A model generated the notes under the pieces. That model worked only from the letters and a program-made list of their open reading frames with translations, made no database searches and was not told the origin of the DNA. A program made the translations under genes and the position numbers. DNA of 64,000 nucleotides from Papilionanthe hookeriana x Papilionanthe teres (lineage: Eukaryota > Streptophyta > Magnoliopsida > Asparagales > Orchidaceae), in the NCBI GenBank assembly GCA_022702705.1, contig CM040428.1, positions 98,963,805-99,027,804 on the forward strand, given 5' to 3'. Positions 1 through 12,507 of the stretch are shown here, in pieces. Position 1 is the first letter of the stretch. Every line of letters begins with the position of its first letter.

Positions 1-288
1 GACATGCTTGAGTGTGTGAAATACCATGCCCTAGCCACCCAGGGTTGTCCTAAGTCCAACTGTCCTGTGGGGACTCTTTTTTGAGCCCTCACAGGTTGGT
101 CTCAACCTTCTAATTTCTGGAGGTTCATGATCATTCATGTGGGCTCCAATAAGATCAACAAAATGGTTTGAATTTCTATGTAGGTGGGCTCTATCTCTAG
201 TCTTCCATGGTAGTTATAAGGAAAGCTCTATGGATAAATTCTAAGCACTAAGAGGAAGAAAAGGACCTCACCAAAATTGAGTTTAACA
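1..288 (-). mobile_element. Fragment of a giant Tat/Ogre-like LTR (copy G), 5' end
   Basis: This stretch aligns by eye with the first roughly 290 bases (minus orientation) of LTR copy A, which ends at 9028. Shared landmarks are the block around 'gatctcaacc', the 'ggtttaaatttctaagg' region, and a terminal block ending in 'ttaaca', whose reverse complement is the TGTTRAC start seen in copies A and D. The rest of this LTR lies outside the window to the left. The sequence is clearly more diverged from A than B is from D, so it is an older copy. Confidence 0.7.
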
Positions 289-965
289 CCTCTCTCAAGC
301 ATCATGAATTGAATCTCCATCTAACTGGGTGAAGGACATGATGTCATTCATAAGTTTGGTAGTTATGGATGGAGAGAAGTATTTTGTTAGAAAATTTTGA
401 AAAAATTATGGATCCTTGTGCTAAGGAGGTTAGCCACATCACAGCTTTATTCTGAAGTAAGGTAGGGAATAATCATAGCATAAAAAGTCACTGGGGACAT
501 TGTTATGATAGGTAATTTATACTAATGTAAATTTACTCTATTGATGGGCTTACATGCTCCCTAAAGATATTTAGATGGTTTTCCAGTGGGTTTACCATTT
601 CTTATGTGATTCATTTTAAGATCTTAGGTTTTCTAAAATTTATCTAAGGGTTTTTTTTGCAAAGTAAAACGGTATTAATTTTGCTAAGTAGCTCCTACAC
701 ATGAAGCTATAGTTTTCTCACAAGTTACCCTAATCTAATCAAAAAAAAGAAAAATAAGGAATACAAACAATATTAAAACACACTACTAACAATAACAAAC
801 ATGAAAACACAATAAGAGAAACAACTTTTTGGCTTTATTAATTAAAGAAAAAATAAAAAAAGAAGTATAACAAGAACATATATACACAAAAATAAAAAAA
901 ACATTCAAACCTAAATTCAAGATGTATCAACTACCCTTTTCGTAAAATTAGAACATTTAGTCATT
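289..965 (-). other. Non-coding AT-rich stretch, possible Athila-like 5' leader
   Basis: No convincing ORF is present. The part from about 660 to 965 is A-rich on the plus strand and has the same texture and position as the leader between gag and primer site of Athila-like element 2 (53421-53822). It sits immediately next to a decayed primer-site/LTR junction. It is therefore probably the 5' leader of an old minus-strand Athila-like element. For 289-660 I recognise nothing. Confidence 0.35.
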
Positions 966-1312
966 TCTCTGGCAACAACACCAAAATATTGATGCCTGAA
1001 ATACTACAAAGCAATTGGTTAATCATAGAAGTATTAATTTCAATTAAATAATATACGGAAAAGAAGCCCACATATAAATCCCACGAGAAAAATTATCAAA
1101 ATATGTTTGGTCGAGGAAGTTCTAGTCCATTAAATCACTGAAGCTACATTGACTTGATAAAAGCGTCAAGAAAGAAAATATAACTATCCTAAAAAGAGTA
1201 TTAAAACATAAAAATAGTAAACAAAAAATAATATTAGGACAAAATGCATGAAGCAACTTTGATTCCTTTAGACGTGACGAGGCTCACGCTTCTTTGACAA
1301 CGATATAGTGCT
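966..1312 (-). mobile_element. Decayed Athila-like primer site and LTR end
   Basis: Positions 966-983 match the reverse complement of the element 2 primer binding site at 12 of 18 positions, and all six differences are transitions. They are followed by 'ccaaaatat' and then a TGATGC start at 990, in the same order as 53823-53852. The next 320 bases keep a weak resemblance to the element 2 LTR, including an 'aagtattaat...ataaatcccac' block. I read this as the 3' end of a minus-strand Athila-like 5' LTR, cut off near 1312 by another LTR-like block. Confidence 0.5.
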
Positions 1313-2420
1313 TGATACACCTAAAATATATAGTATTTTTATGCACATTTTTATACCTATTTTTAATGATATTGTACTTTAATGGAAGGTATTTTGGGTT
1401 TTTCTTGCAGGTATGATGAAAATGGCTGGTCATGATGAAAGGAGCAAAATTGGATTAAATTTGAAGCAAAAAAATAAAAAATCAAAATTTTGGCAGTGCT
1501 TAGCCGCCACAGTTAAAAATCTAAATTCAAATGAATTTGGCACCAATTTCAAAGGGGATGGGATGCAACTCTTGGTGGTAACTACCATAACTTCCTTTGG
1601 GCCGCAAGTTTGAATGAAGGGGTACGTTCCTTGGTAGATACATTTAATCTGGACACATTTTGAAGAGACACCAAAGCACCTTTTGGTTTACTATTTAAAG
1701 AGAGTCTTAGGAAAGATTAGGAGACTCTTCCCTTGCATTTTGAAGGTTTCTTTTTTTCTTTCTTTTGTTCTTCCACTGCATTTTAAGAGTTTTTATTTTA
1801 GAGTAGGAGTAGAGAGTAGAAAGGAGAAAAGGGTCGAAGTGAAGTCTTTTTCTTCCTACTTCTTTTCTTTCTTTTAGTTTAGTTTTTATTGAAGTCTGAA
1901 GTCTGTATTCTGAGTCATCGGAGTTGGGAGACTTGCTGTGAGGAGTAGTTTAGCGAAGAGTCAAAGTTTCAGAGGAACTTCCTTAGTCTTGTGGAGAGGA
2001 TTTTCAGATAAGTGTTTACTTATAATCTTTATATTAATACTTGCTTTAGTTTGTTATTTTTCTTATTGTTTTTAATTTCAAATCAATGTTTTTTTGTATT
2101 TTCTTAATGCATTCTGAGTAGTTTACTTTATCTTTTTCTTTCTTAAATGGAGAAGTAATTAATTTATAAAGAATTTTTGTGGAAAGTATAAGTGTTTAAA
2201 AGTTGGAAGAAGTTGTGAAGATTGATTCTAAAAACTTTGTTGACTTCATAATTTGGCCTATTAAGTTGTAGAATTTCTTGAGATTATGTAAGATCCAATG
2301 CGGTATTGTCTCATAAAAGTTAGTAAGAATCACATGCAATTATATGGGTGAGAATTGTAGTCTATATAATTGAATGTAATATTAGAAGATATTTTATAAA
2401 AGGGAGTAAAATTATACACA
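1313..2420 (+). mobile_element. LTR-like block, probably an Athila-like LTR on the plus strand
   Basis: The block starts TGATACACC, close to the TGACACGCC and TGATGCACC starts of the two Athila-like LTRs on the minus strand (55710 and 21299). It then shows the same AT-rich start with a 'ctttaatggaaggtatttt' motif that those LTRs carry as 'ctttaaagaaaggtatttt'. A TATA box (TATTTAAA, 1692-1699) and a T-rich leader ending in ACACA fit an LTR of about 1.1 kb. No duplicated target site is evident. Small ORFs here (1413-1613, 1683-1877) look incidental. Confidence 0.5.
1692..1699 (+). promoter_or_regulatory. TATA box in LTR-like block
   Basis: TATTTAAA lies about 380 bases into the LTR-like block. 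The following 700 bases have no long ORF and would be R-U5 leader. The call rests on the motif and its position only. Confidence 0.4.
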
Positions 2421-3835
2421 GTCATGCAAATAGCCTCGAAGATGTGAGGGTTTATGTCGTACCAAACGACTAACTCGGAGTCCTAAGACCGGTTAGGGCT
2501 TAATTTACATATCATTATTATGTAAATGCCTAACGAAGAGTTGAGGATTTATGTTGCACTAGGCAAACTACCTCGAAATCCTATGACTTTGTTGTTTAAT
2601 TCTAAGAAAGGTTTTGCTGAAGTAGACACAAGTTTTGCTGACGACGATGGCCGAGCTGCACACCATGCTCCGAGCTTCTTATTGTTGCAGAGGTTTAGTT
2701 TTAGAAGTCATAAATCAGGAGATGAAAGAAGTGTTTTGGTTTAGAGAAAATCTTAAAATCCAAGTGTTTTTAATATTTTAATTAAAACAAATCTTAATGT
2801 TGTTTAAACAGAACCGATTAAGATCCCACGGTTCCGTCATCCCGGCACCGTTATTTTCATTGAATTCACTTAGTCCAGATAAATTTGCTAAACTCAACTG
2901 AATGAGTTCCACACTTTCATTTAGACCGTGGGAAATCCCGTTAGCAACATGTGGGTTACATCATCCGAGGTATTCCCGATCATTCAACGAGACGTTTTAA
3001 TTTAGTTGCAATTGTAGTTTTGTTGTTACTGTTTGTGATTAAATTTTGAGTTGTTTTATATTTTGAAATGTTGTGGCGGTGATTTTTATCTTGTAATGAC
3101 TTTTAATTTAGTTTTGGTTTCGGTTCGAGGACTATCCTAAAGGTTTTGGTTTTCATGCAACGAGTTTTATTTAACATGCAAGAAAGGTAAAGTGCATTGC
3201 AATAAAGTAAATTACAATAAAATAAAAGCGTACTCGGAGGGTCTTCCCGTCACCCAAGTTGCACTTAAAACACATGTTAAGGCATTTAAATATTTCAACA
3301 AATACCTAGGTAAAGCTAAGGGAAAGGTTTTGGTTGTCTACCAAAGTCCTAATCCTATAGCTAATCATCTCTTATGACGTCTAGGTTCTTGTGTTTTGGT
3401 CTAAGGATGACTTTCTTTACCAAGAACAATTAAATTCGGTTGTTCTTATAAACATCCTATCATATTGAGGAAGTGCTTAAGACGAGTCTTAAACATCTTT
3501 TCAATACCTCTAGGATTGTTTTAAGTCCAAGAGAATTTAATTATACAAGTGAATTAATCATCCAGGAGTAAGTTTTGTTCCCTTGCTTAACGAACTAGGA
3601 TATTTGAATATCCTATAAGTGAAGTAACACTTCACTTGATGCCTCATTTAAGAGTTATAATAATAAGAGCTTTAAAAGGGCAAATCAACTTATTAAGTAT
3701 TTTAATGATTTAAACTTAATGATTTAATTTTAATTTTGACTTAATTATAAAAAATTAGTTTAAGTTTGGAATAGTGTTCAAGTTATTTTAGATTTAATTC
3801 TTAATGATTTCATTTAGGTTTGTTGTTAAATGATT

Positions 3836-4082
3836 TTAATTTAATTTAATTCAATTTAATTTTAATTCAATTTAATTTAATTTTAATTTAATTTGATTTG
3901 ATTTAATTTTAATTTAATTTAATTTAATTTAACTTAATTTAATTTTAATTTAATTTAATTTCATTTCAATTTAATTTTAATTTAATTTAGTTTTAATTTA
4001 ATTTTAATTTTAATTTAATTTAATTTTTGTTTAATTTTAATCTTAATTTGAATTAATTTTAATTTAATTTTAATTTACATTA
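3836..4082. repeat. (AATTT)n-type AT array inside LTR A
   Basis: About 240 bases are built almost only of AATTT and AATTTT units. Arrays of the same composition sit at the same LTR position in copies C (36176-36370) and E (60477-60690). Copies B and D lack them and have ordinary AT-rich sequence at that position. Confidence 0.9.
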
Positions 4083-6642
4083 TTATTTTAAATTTTTTTT
4101 AATTAAGAATTAAGTATTATTGAAGTGGTTTATTTAGGGATTTTTAAATTAAAGAATAAATATCCTCTTAATAATATCCCTACTTTAATAATTCTAATTT
4201 CTATTATTCTCCCAAAATTTCAATTAATTAATTAATTAAAGTTTTATGTTAATTATTTTTGAAATGGTTAGTGGGTTTCTACCCTCAATCATTTAAGTTT
4301 CAATCATCCAAAATCAGTTTAAAATCAAATATTTTACCCTCCCCTTTTTGATTAATCCTAAAATTTTAATTAAGGGTTGAAATTTTTTAATTACCATTTT
4401 GCCCTTCAAGCTTAATAATTCTATAACTCACTAAATTAAGCTCAAATGAACTTGAAATTTTTATGTAACCTCACTCACATATCAATTAAGACATTAGAGG
4501 AGAAAATGTGATTTTTGTGTGTTTAATTTATTTATGTAATTATTTTTAATGGAAAATAGGGGTTTTCATGGAAAATTCAATAACATGACCAAGGAAATGT
4601 TTCTGTCCTTAAGAAAATTATGGGATGTTCCTAATGCCAGAGGACCATTTGGACCAATTTTGGTGATTTTTTGAATTATATTTTATTTATTAGAATTATT
4701 TTGAGTTTTGGAATATTAATTAATTTTAAAATAAAATTAAAGTTAAAAAATGGATTTTATATTTTTCTTAAATCTCTCTGACCTCAAGGAGTTCAGAGAA
4801 ACAAATTTTACATTTATTTGATTTTTCTTTGATTTATTAGAATTATTTTAGTGAAAAGATTGAAAGATACATTTTTTAATATTAAAAATTACATTAAGCC
4901 TTTAAAATTTAATATCTTATCCTAGGGACTTAAGAAATATATTTGGTTTGTTCCTAAGTAATTAAAATTTAAAATGTGACATTTTGGTAATTTTTAATAT
5001 TTTTATGATTTTTTATTATTTTTTAATTATTAAAAATATTAAAATATTGATAAAAATCAACTTTTTTAGAAAATTACAATTTTAATTTTCATAAGTTCCT
5101 CTGATAACAGAGAAGCTCCAAAACCATTTTTGTGAATTTTTGAAAGGTATTTTGTGAGTTATGAATTTTTAAAGTTTAATTTTATCCATTTTTGCTTAAG
5201 AGGCTTAATCAACCCATTTGGTGGGGTTAATCAAGTCCAATTGACTTCAAATTTTTATGAGATGTTCCTCTGATCCTAAAGATTAGTGGAGAATTGTTTT
5301 CAAGTTAATTTAATGTATAGGTAACCCTAGTTAATTAAAGTTCAATTGTGGGTGTTTAGACCAATTAGAGTTATTCCAAGTAAACTAACTCAAAACATAT
5401 TTTTATGAGGTTCATCTGGTCATAAGAAACATCACCAAATTTTCCTAGAATTTATTTCTCAACATGCTAATTATTGGAATTAAAATATTCAAAACTGTAA
5501 CATACAATTGAAAAATCAATAACTTCTTATAGGGATGGCCTCTGACCTTGGAAAATTCAGGAAATATTCCCAAGTTCAGAGGCTTCAAAAACCCTATGGT
5601 CTCATGCCATGGTGAATTTCCTATAAGCATGGAGAATTGAAATAGTGCAGAGAGTAAATAAATTATTAAAAATAAAATACTTGATGAAATGACCTGATTT
5701 CTTTTCCACATTATTTTCCTCATTCTGCGAGCAAGAGAGTATTTTTATTTTATTTTTAGGATTTTTCTACACAAAGTTATGGATTTTCTAAGTTACGGGT
5801 ATTTAATAAATAAGAAAAATCCCTATTTTTCTATTTATCCGAATCGGCGCCGCGTCAACCTTAGCATCTCCGAATAGCCACGCGGCGCTTTCTGGTTCGA
5901 CGCCGCCATCCGACTCAGCGCTCCAGGGGCCCGCGGTTCATGTACCATCGCGCTGTCCGGCTCGATCCCGACCGTCCGCTCGATACACGCTCGATCCAGA
6001 CGGCTCCCGGTCATCGTCTACGGCCGGTGTGAACCCGTGACCGTCCACACTAAAACCCTAATATCTCGCTCAATACTTAACAGATTTTTGTGTTCTTATG
6101 CTCTATGGATTCGTCTTGAAGAGACGAATACATATATACGGTGATCATGCATTGAAATTGAGGCATTTGAAATGGAGAATGTTCAGAAGCTCGGGAAGAA
6201 GAGAGAGCTCATACCTTTGCTCAGAGAAGTGAAGCTTCGATCTGAGAGTTGTGTCACGTTCGATTGGGTCCAAGCAAGCTCCAGGATGAAGTCCCTTGGC
6301 ACAGTGAATTGCCTAGGTACAAAAGTGACCACGAGTCGATCACAAAGCTTGGAGAGTCTGGAGCAACCGGGTGGCCTGGAGAGGGGGCTTTCACTGGGGA
6401 ACTTCTCCTCTTGGTCTGGTGAAGGTGTAGGACCAATCAATTTGGAGATTGGCTCACTGTGGTGAAGTGTTCTAATTTTAAGCTTGAATTTCAACTCTGA
6501 AATTGAGCTCACAGAGAGGAAATGGCAGGGGGATTTTAGTGTGGATCAAGTTTTCCAGGTGTGGGGAAGCGTCTGGAATGATTTTGGCAGAGTTTCTGTG
6601 TGTTTTGTTTCAGCACCTCCTCCATGACCGAGAGAGGTGGTG

Positions 6643-6650
6643 TTTAAATA
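6643..6650 (-). promoter_or_regulatory. TATA box of LTR A
   Basis: TATTTAAA on the minus strand lies at the position occupied by the TATA boxes of copy C (33622) and copy D (46327), next to a conserved CTCGG(C/T)CA block. Transcription would begin about 30 bases downstream, leaving an R-U5 of roughly 5 kb in a full copy. Confidence 0.6.
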
Positions 6651-9028
6651 GGCATGGCTGGAGGGCCTCCCAGAGGGAGTTAGGGGTTGGGATCAGCTGC
6701 TCTGGTGAGGAGAAGAACAGCTGCAATGACCATTTGGAGTGGGGCAGCTCGACAAGGTGGAATTCCAAAACTTGGCTCCTCCCGAGGTCTCGGCCATGGT
6801 GTTTTCCGGCGGCTCGGGTGGTGGCCGGCAGGCAAGGGTCACCCTCAAGTTCGGGTGGGTCGTGGCTGGGGTTTTGTGTAGGCAATTGAGCTTTGCCATG
6901 TGTCAAAAGCTTGATTTAAAATGGAATGGGGGATGGCCAATTTTGGCTTGATTTGGTCAAGTCTACCTTTTAGGCTTGGTTCACCCTTCAAGGTAGCTTT
7001 GGGTGTTGTGGGGAGTCAAAGGAATCAGCTGGTTTGGCATGGAGAAGTCCTTATCCAAATATATTTGGATTAAATTTGGGTTAAGGTGAAACATGTTTAA
7101 GGTTAATGACTTTTAGGAGGTGCTTAAAGGACCTCCTCCTTTTGCCATTTAAGGAGGGTTGACAAATTAAAGATTCTCATGGCTTGCCAATGGCTTACAT
7201 GTGGCTTCATGGCTCCATTAGGCTTGGGAAAAGATTTGGTCAATTTCATAAAAAAAGGATTTTGTGAATTTTGGCATTTTGATGGGAATTGTTATGAGGC
7301 TTGATTTGGAATTGTTTAATTGATAAATTAGGACTTTAGGAATGATTTTAAATTGAATGTGTGATGAGGGAAAGTGTCATGTGGGCTTTACATTGATTTG
7401 GGCTTTTGAATTTGGTGGAAGTGGGCTTTTAGGAAGGTTTAAGGGAGTGGGCCTTTATGTTTAACAATGAGCTTTTAGATGAAAAATTTTGCAAAGGGCC
7501 ATGCCAAATAAATTTTGAGTTTAGTTTAATGATGTGTCTTGAATGATTTGAAGCAAATTTGAGGTAGTTTGGAATTGAATTGGGTTGAATTTGGGTTCAT
7601 TTGGTAAATGGGCCAATGTAGGTCAAATTGGGCTAATTTGGGCCAATGTTGGGCTAGGGTTGAAATTGATGTAAAATTAATGTTGGGAAATTTTTATGGG
7701 AGTGTTTCAAAGAGGTTTCAACTTTGGTTGGGTTTTGGTTTTGGGGCTTGGGCTTATTTGGGTTAGGTTTGGGTGTAGGCCCATTTAGGGAATTTTGGGT
7801 TTGGGTTGAATTTGAGTAAGGTTTGGGTCCAAATTTTGGGCAAATCATGTTAGTGTTTTGTTTGTGGGGATGTTAGGGAAGGTTTAGAAAAGGTTTGGGG
7901 TTAATTGGAATTGAATTGATTTGGTTCAAGGTAGGTTTAGGTCATGGGTCAAAATTGGGCCTTAAGCTTAAAAATGAAATTGGATTCAAATGTCAATCAA
8001 ATTGGGCTTGAATTTGGTCTAGATTGATATTGGGGATATTTAATTGAAGATTATAATTGAATTGGACCAAAATTGAGACCAATTGGGGTGATTTGGTTTG
8101 ACGTTGGGTTCATTTGGGTTTAAAATGGGCTAAATTGGGGGTTTTGGTAAAAGTAGGGTAAATTGACAAAATTGACCCATGGTGTAGTTGGACAAAATGA
8201 AATTGGGAATATTTTGGATTTTCTCGAATTTTCTAGAAATTTTCTGAATTTTTGGATTTTTGGGTCAAGAGGGGCATTTTGGTAATTTGGAGGGTATTGG
8301 GGGTATTTTTAGAAATTTTTGGTATTTTTGGCTGGAGATGGTCAGTTTGAGTGGGAGGGAAATGTTTAGGATTGATTCTGAGGACTTTTGGGTGATTTGG
8401 AGATTTTTGGAGGATTTGGGCAATTTCAAGGGCTTTTGGTAGGTTTGATGGGTGTAGGGTCCCGGGGTCAAAAATTGAAATTTTGGAAGAATGAAGATTG
8501 ATCAACTCGTGAGTGAAATGGAATCACTTTGATTGAGCCATGAAGCCATATTAAGCCCATATGAGCCATGAGAGGACTCATTGGAGGCATTCACTATGTT
8601 GTTCCTAACCCTCTTAGCCGGGGCTTAGGGGTTGAGGTCCATCCATATGAATTACCTACATGAGTCGGGGAGTCAAGTTGGGTATAGGTGTAGTTTTAGG
8701 ATTTGGATTGTGTGTGTGAGAGTGTAGAGTGTGAGTGTAGTGAGTGTGTAAGTCGACCCTCACCAAACCGGGCCACCGGGGCGGTCCTAAGGCCCGAAGA
8801 GTCACATGTGGAACTCATCCTTTAAACCTCCACATTTGATCTCAACCCTCTAGGTGATTAGGGGTCTACAATCAAGCTTGTGCGGTTTGCAGGGAGACAA
8901 GAAGTGGTTTAAATTTCTAAGGGATGGGTCCCAATTCTAGTCCTCTAAGATAGTCAAAGGAAAAGCCTAAAGCTAGATCCTAAACACTAAAGAGGGAGGA
9001 GAAGACCTCATCAAAAATGAGGTCAACA

Positions 9029-12000
9029 CTACAATTGTTTGAAAAATTTTGGCATACTAAATGAAAATATCTCAAATCGAAAGAAGGCCTTGGATTTGGT
9101 ACAAATGTCATGGTTGTCACCAAAAGTTACAATTCACTGACTTGGAGTGGATCAGAATGTAACCCCAGTGAAGCAGGCTTCCAGAAGAATGTACCTCAAT
9201 ATAGAACAACAAGTCCCAGTTGAGGTGAAAAAATTGATAGATTCTAACTTCATAAGAGGAGCAATACCCCTTGTTGTTTGCTAATTTCGTGCCAGTAAAG
9301 AAGAAGAATGGATAGATATGAGTGTTGTTAACTTCAGGGACTTAAACAAAGCATGTCCAAAGGATGAATTTCCATTACCGATACCATAATTAATGGTAGA
9401 CATCACATCGTCACACGAGATTTTATCCTACATGGATAGATCGTTAGGGTAAAATCAAATCAAGATGGATCCACAAGATAAAACACTCACAACATTCAGA
9501 ACTCTGATTGGAATCTATTACTACACCGTGATGTCACTTGGGCTGAAGAACGCCGGAGCTACCTACCAAAGAGCTACGAAACGGATCTTCAATGACATCA
9601 TCCACAACTAAGTTGATTTCTACGTGGATAACTTGTTAATTAAGATCAAAGTAAAGGAAAACCATTTATGTGATTTGAGGATCATGTTTAAACGATTACG
9701 ACAATTTATTCTCAAGATGAATCCCTTAAAGTGCACATTCGACATTACCTCTTGTATATTTCTAAGATTTGTTGCCCATCATTGAGGAATCAAAATTGAC
9801 CTAGAATAGATTAAAGAAATCTTATAATGGACTCCGCCCATAGCCTTAAAACAACTACGTTCCTTTCAAGGAAAACTAGCATACCTAAGATGCTTTATAT
9901 CTAATCTGTCTGGAAGGTGTCATACCTTTTCAAATTTACTCCAAAATAATGGAAAATTCTATTGAGAGATCCGCGCCAACGTGATTTTGAAGATATTAAG
10001 CGATACCTAACGACACGTCCTATTTTAGCAGGCCCTATCCCAGGTTGACTGTTGATACTTTAAACCGCTGCTTTAGATTACTCCCTCAGAACCCTTCTAG
10101 CTCAAGTCTACGTCGAGGGTATGGAAAACACACTCCTTGAGTCGATGTGTAATACCAGTGGAGGTAAAGTATCCTCTAGTTGAGAAGCATTGCCTAGCTT
10201 GGTTTTTCACAGCTCAAAAGCTTAGACACTATAAGTTATCTCTTAAGGTCAACCTGATTTTGAAAGCTAATATGTTACAATATTTGATGAGCCAACCAAT
10301 GCTTTCTGGACGTCTAGTAAGGTGGTCAATGATTTTATTGCACATTGATATAACTTTTGTGCCGCTTTGTGCTATTAAAGGGCTGATTTTGGCGGACTTC
10401 CTCAGAGCGCACCCACTACCAATTATGTCCCCTCTCGACAAAAACTTACCAGATGAACAAATAATGCAAGTGGAGCATTTACATGCCAAATGTTGGGAGA
10501 TGTGCTTCGGTGGAGCTTCATCGGCCAGAAAAGATAAAGTATTCCGCACAGTGATACCCTACAAAGTAGGAATTAGTCCTATCTTTGTCAAACTCGATCA
10601 GAGCATGTTAAGATTCTCCTATCACCTAACAGAGTCATGTATCAATAAGGAAGTAGAGTACAAGGCTTTGATAATTGGTTTATAATTGGCAATATTAGTG
10701 GAAATAACAGACATTTCCATCAACGACGATTCACAACTCGACATTCAGCAAGTAGCCAGATAGTATAAGATTATGAGGCCAAGACTCGCAAAATATCACA
10801 AATATATGATGAAAATACTATAACAAATTCCTAGTATAATGTTCTATAACACTCCTTAAGCAGATAATGCCCACGCTGATGCTTTAGCTAAGCTCACTAA
10901 GGAATCTGCATGCCCGCAGGAAGACTCCATAGACATTACAATACAAAGACATCAGGTTTTGCCACAGATTGACCTCGACAGTTTGCACGAGCTTGGAAAA
11001 GAAGAGATAAGAACACAGTGACAAATGATACTGAAGACTGGAGTCAACCGTCAATGGAATATTTGCAAAAAGGAAGGCTAACAGAATATAAGTCAGTGGC
11101 ACATTAGATTAAAAAAAAAAGCAATATCATATACTTTAATCAACAATGTTCTGTACAAAAGATCGTTTGACCAGATGTCGTTAAGCTATCTGAGCAGAGC
11201 AGAAGCACAAAATATCATCAAAGAATTGCATGTTGGATTGTGTGTAGCTCACCAATCACAGCTGATGAAGATGAAGGTCAAAAGACTTGGGTACTATTAG
11301 CCAGCTATTAAGAATGATTGTAAGAAATTTCATCAGTGCCAAGTGCATGGAGTGTTCCTCCACCAACCTCTGAATATTCTACAACACACGGTCCTATCGT
11401 GGCCAATCGAGTGTTGGGGTCAAGATATAGTGGGTCTGATAGACTCTCCATCTTCTAATGGACACAGATTTATACTCACAGCAACAGGTTATTACTCTAA
11501 GTGGGCAGAGGTAGTACCATTGGGAGAGGTCACAACGCAGCATGTTCTACAGCTTTTCATGAATCAGATTGTCTACCATTTCTGTGCACTGCGTAGAATC
11601 ATTTTTGACAATGGGTCCGCTTTCAAGAGTACAAAGATCAACAACTTCTTCAGACATTACATAATAGACTGGAGGTATTCTACAATTTATTATCCCAGAG
11701 CAAACAACTTGGTAGAAGCCTTCAACAAGACGCTTATTAAGATTTTCAAGAAAACATTGGATGATAATAAAAGTGGATGGAACGAGAAATTACACACTTG
11801 TGTACGGATCTGAGGCATTTCTAACGTTAGATGTTCAGCTACCGTCTCTCAAGATCGTCGTCGCCAGTCAAATCACCACAGAAGATAATGCCAAGCTCCG
11901 ACTTTTAGAGTTGGAAAGCCTCAAAGGGAAGCGATTGCTCGCACAGCAGAATTTGGAACTCTACCAAGCGAAGATGATTCAAGCCCATGATAAATTGGTC

Positions 12001-12219
12001 CACCTGAGGACATTACAAGTTGGTGACCTTGTTCTCGTTCTCATATGACATATTCTTGCACACCGCATGATAGGTGGAAAATTTGAACAGACCTGGGAGG
12101 GACCACTTGAGGTAGATAAATTATACTCCAGAAGAGCATAGTAGATGGTGGATTCCCAAGGAGAAAGGCCCATATTTCCAATCAATGGATGATATTTAAA
12201 GAAGTACTACGCAACATGA
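9029..12219 (+). pseudogene. pol: pol remnant of Tat-like element F: RT, RNase H, second RNase H, integrase
   Basis: Translated pieces in changing frames give, in order: the RT N-terminus (about 9080), the motif NFRDLNKACPKDEFPLP (about 9335), LKNAGATYQRA, and the active-site box at 9621-9632, which reads YVDN instead of YVDD. The connection and RNase H segment follows (10137-10480), then a second plant-type RNase H with the aspartate of LYFDGASS replaced by G (about 10500). The integrase runs about 11100-12219 with a broken HHCC finger, DIVG, FDNG and a retained catalytic glutamate (about 11715). Compared with BD, F lacks about 20 codons before LVYGSEA (near 11795). Numerous stops and frameshifts show it is dead and older than BD. 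The left end is cut by LTR A; protease and gag are not present. Confidence 0.92.
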
Positions 12220-12507
12220 AAAATGTGGAGGACGACGTTCGTTCTGAGATAGCTTGATGGCTATTGTCTTTGACTGGGTCCAACATAAAAGAAATTTGTA
12301 ATAAAATTAAGTGAAATAAAATAAATTTTTAGTGAAATAAAATGAGAACATTGAAATCTTGTTTTTAATAATATAAACTTCATAAATTTATATTAAATGA
12401 AATAATGACATATATATAATTTGAAATTTACTAAATAATAATTTGTTATTGTTTTTATTCTTGCAAAATACTGACCCACTGACATTTCCCCTGTTTTATG
12501 AAGGAAA
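12220..12507 (+). other. Intron-like AT-rich spacer between pol and AlkB ORF of F
   Basis: There is no ORF. The stretch is AT-rich and matches in position and style the spacer 41351-41668 of BD. It ends in a pyrimidine-rich stretch followed by 'atgaag' just before the ORF start. BD has a good 3' splice site (CAG) at the equivalent position; here it appears decayed to AAG. Confidence 0.45.

Larger units (their letters stand above)
2420..9028 (-). mobile_element. Giant Tat/Ogre-like LTR copy A, 3'-truncated
   Basis: On the minus strand this runs from the intact TGTTGACC start (9028) to 2420. There it breaks off about 725 bases short of the LTR 3' end, judged against copy E (58320-59045). It is collinear throughout with copies C, D and E. 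It carries the subfamily-specific AT array (3836-4082), a GC-rich block near 5840-6050 and a TATA box (6643-6650). Its 5' end abuts the RT of element F directly, so it looks like an insertion into F whose far side was later lost. Overlapping ORFs on both strands between 6170 and 6950 are not convincing genes. Confidence 0.85.

Noticed and set aside
2526..2744. Antisense ORF in LTR A with a relative in LTR D (50306-50488).
   Set aside because: It runs antisense to the element, has no known domain, and is broken in the other copies. Similarity simply follows from LTR homology.
6172..6951. Dense overlapping ORFs on both strands in LTR A, with similar ones at 33290-33717, 46375-46729 and 62755-63548.
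   Set aside because: This is the most GC-rich part of the LTR around the promoter and R start, where stop codons are rare on both strands. No frame is consistently kept among copies.
1..9028. LTR G (1-288) and LTR A (2420-9028) as the 3' and 5' LTRs of one internally deleted minus-strand element.
   Set aside because: Orientation would allow it, but the sequence next to G does not resemble the BD polypurine tract, and the DNA between them is Athila-like. G is also more diverged. Not supported.
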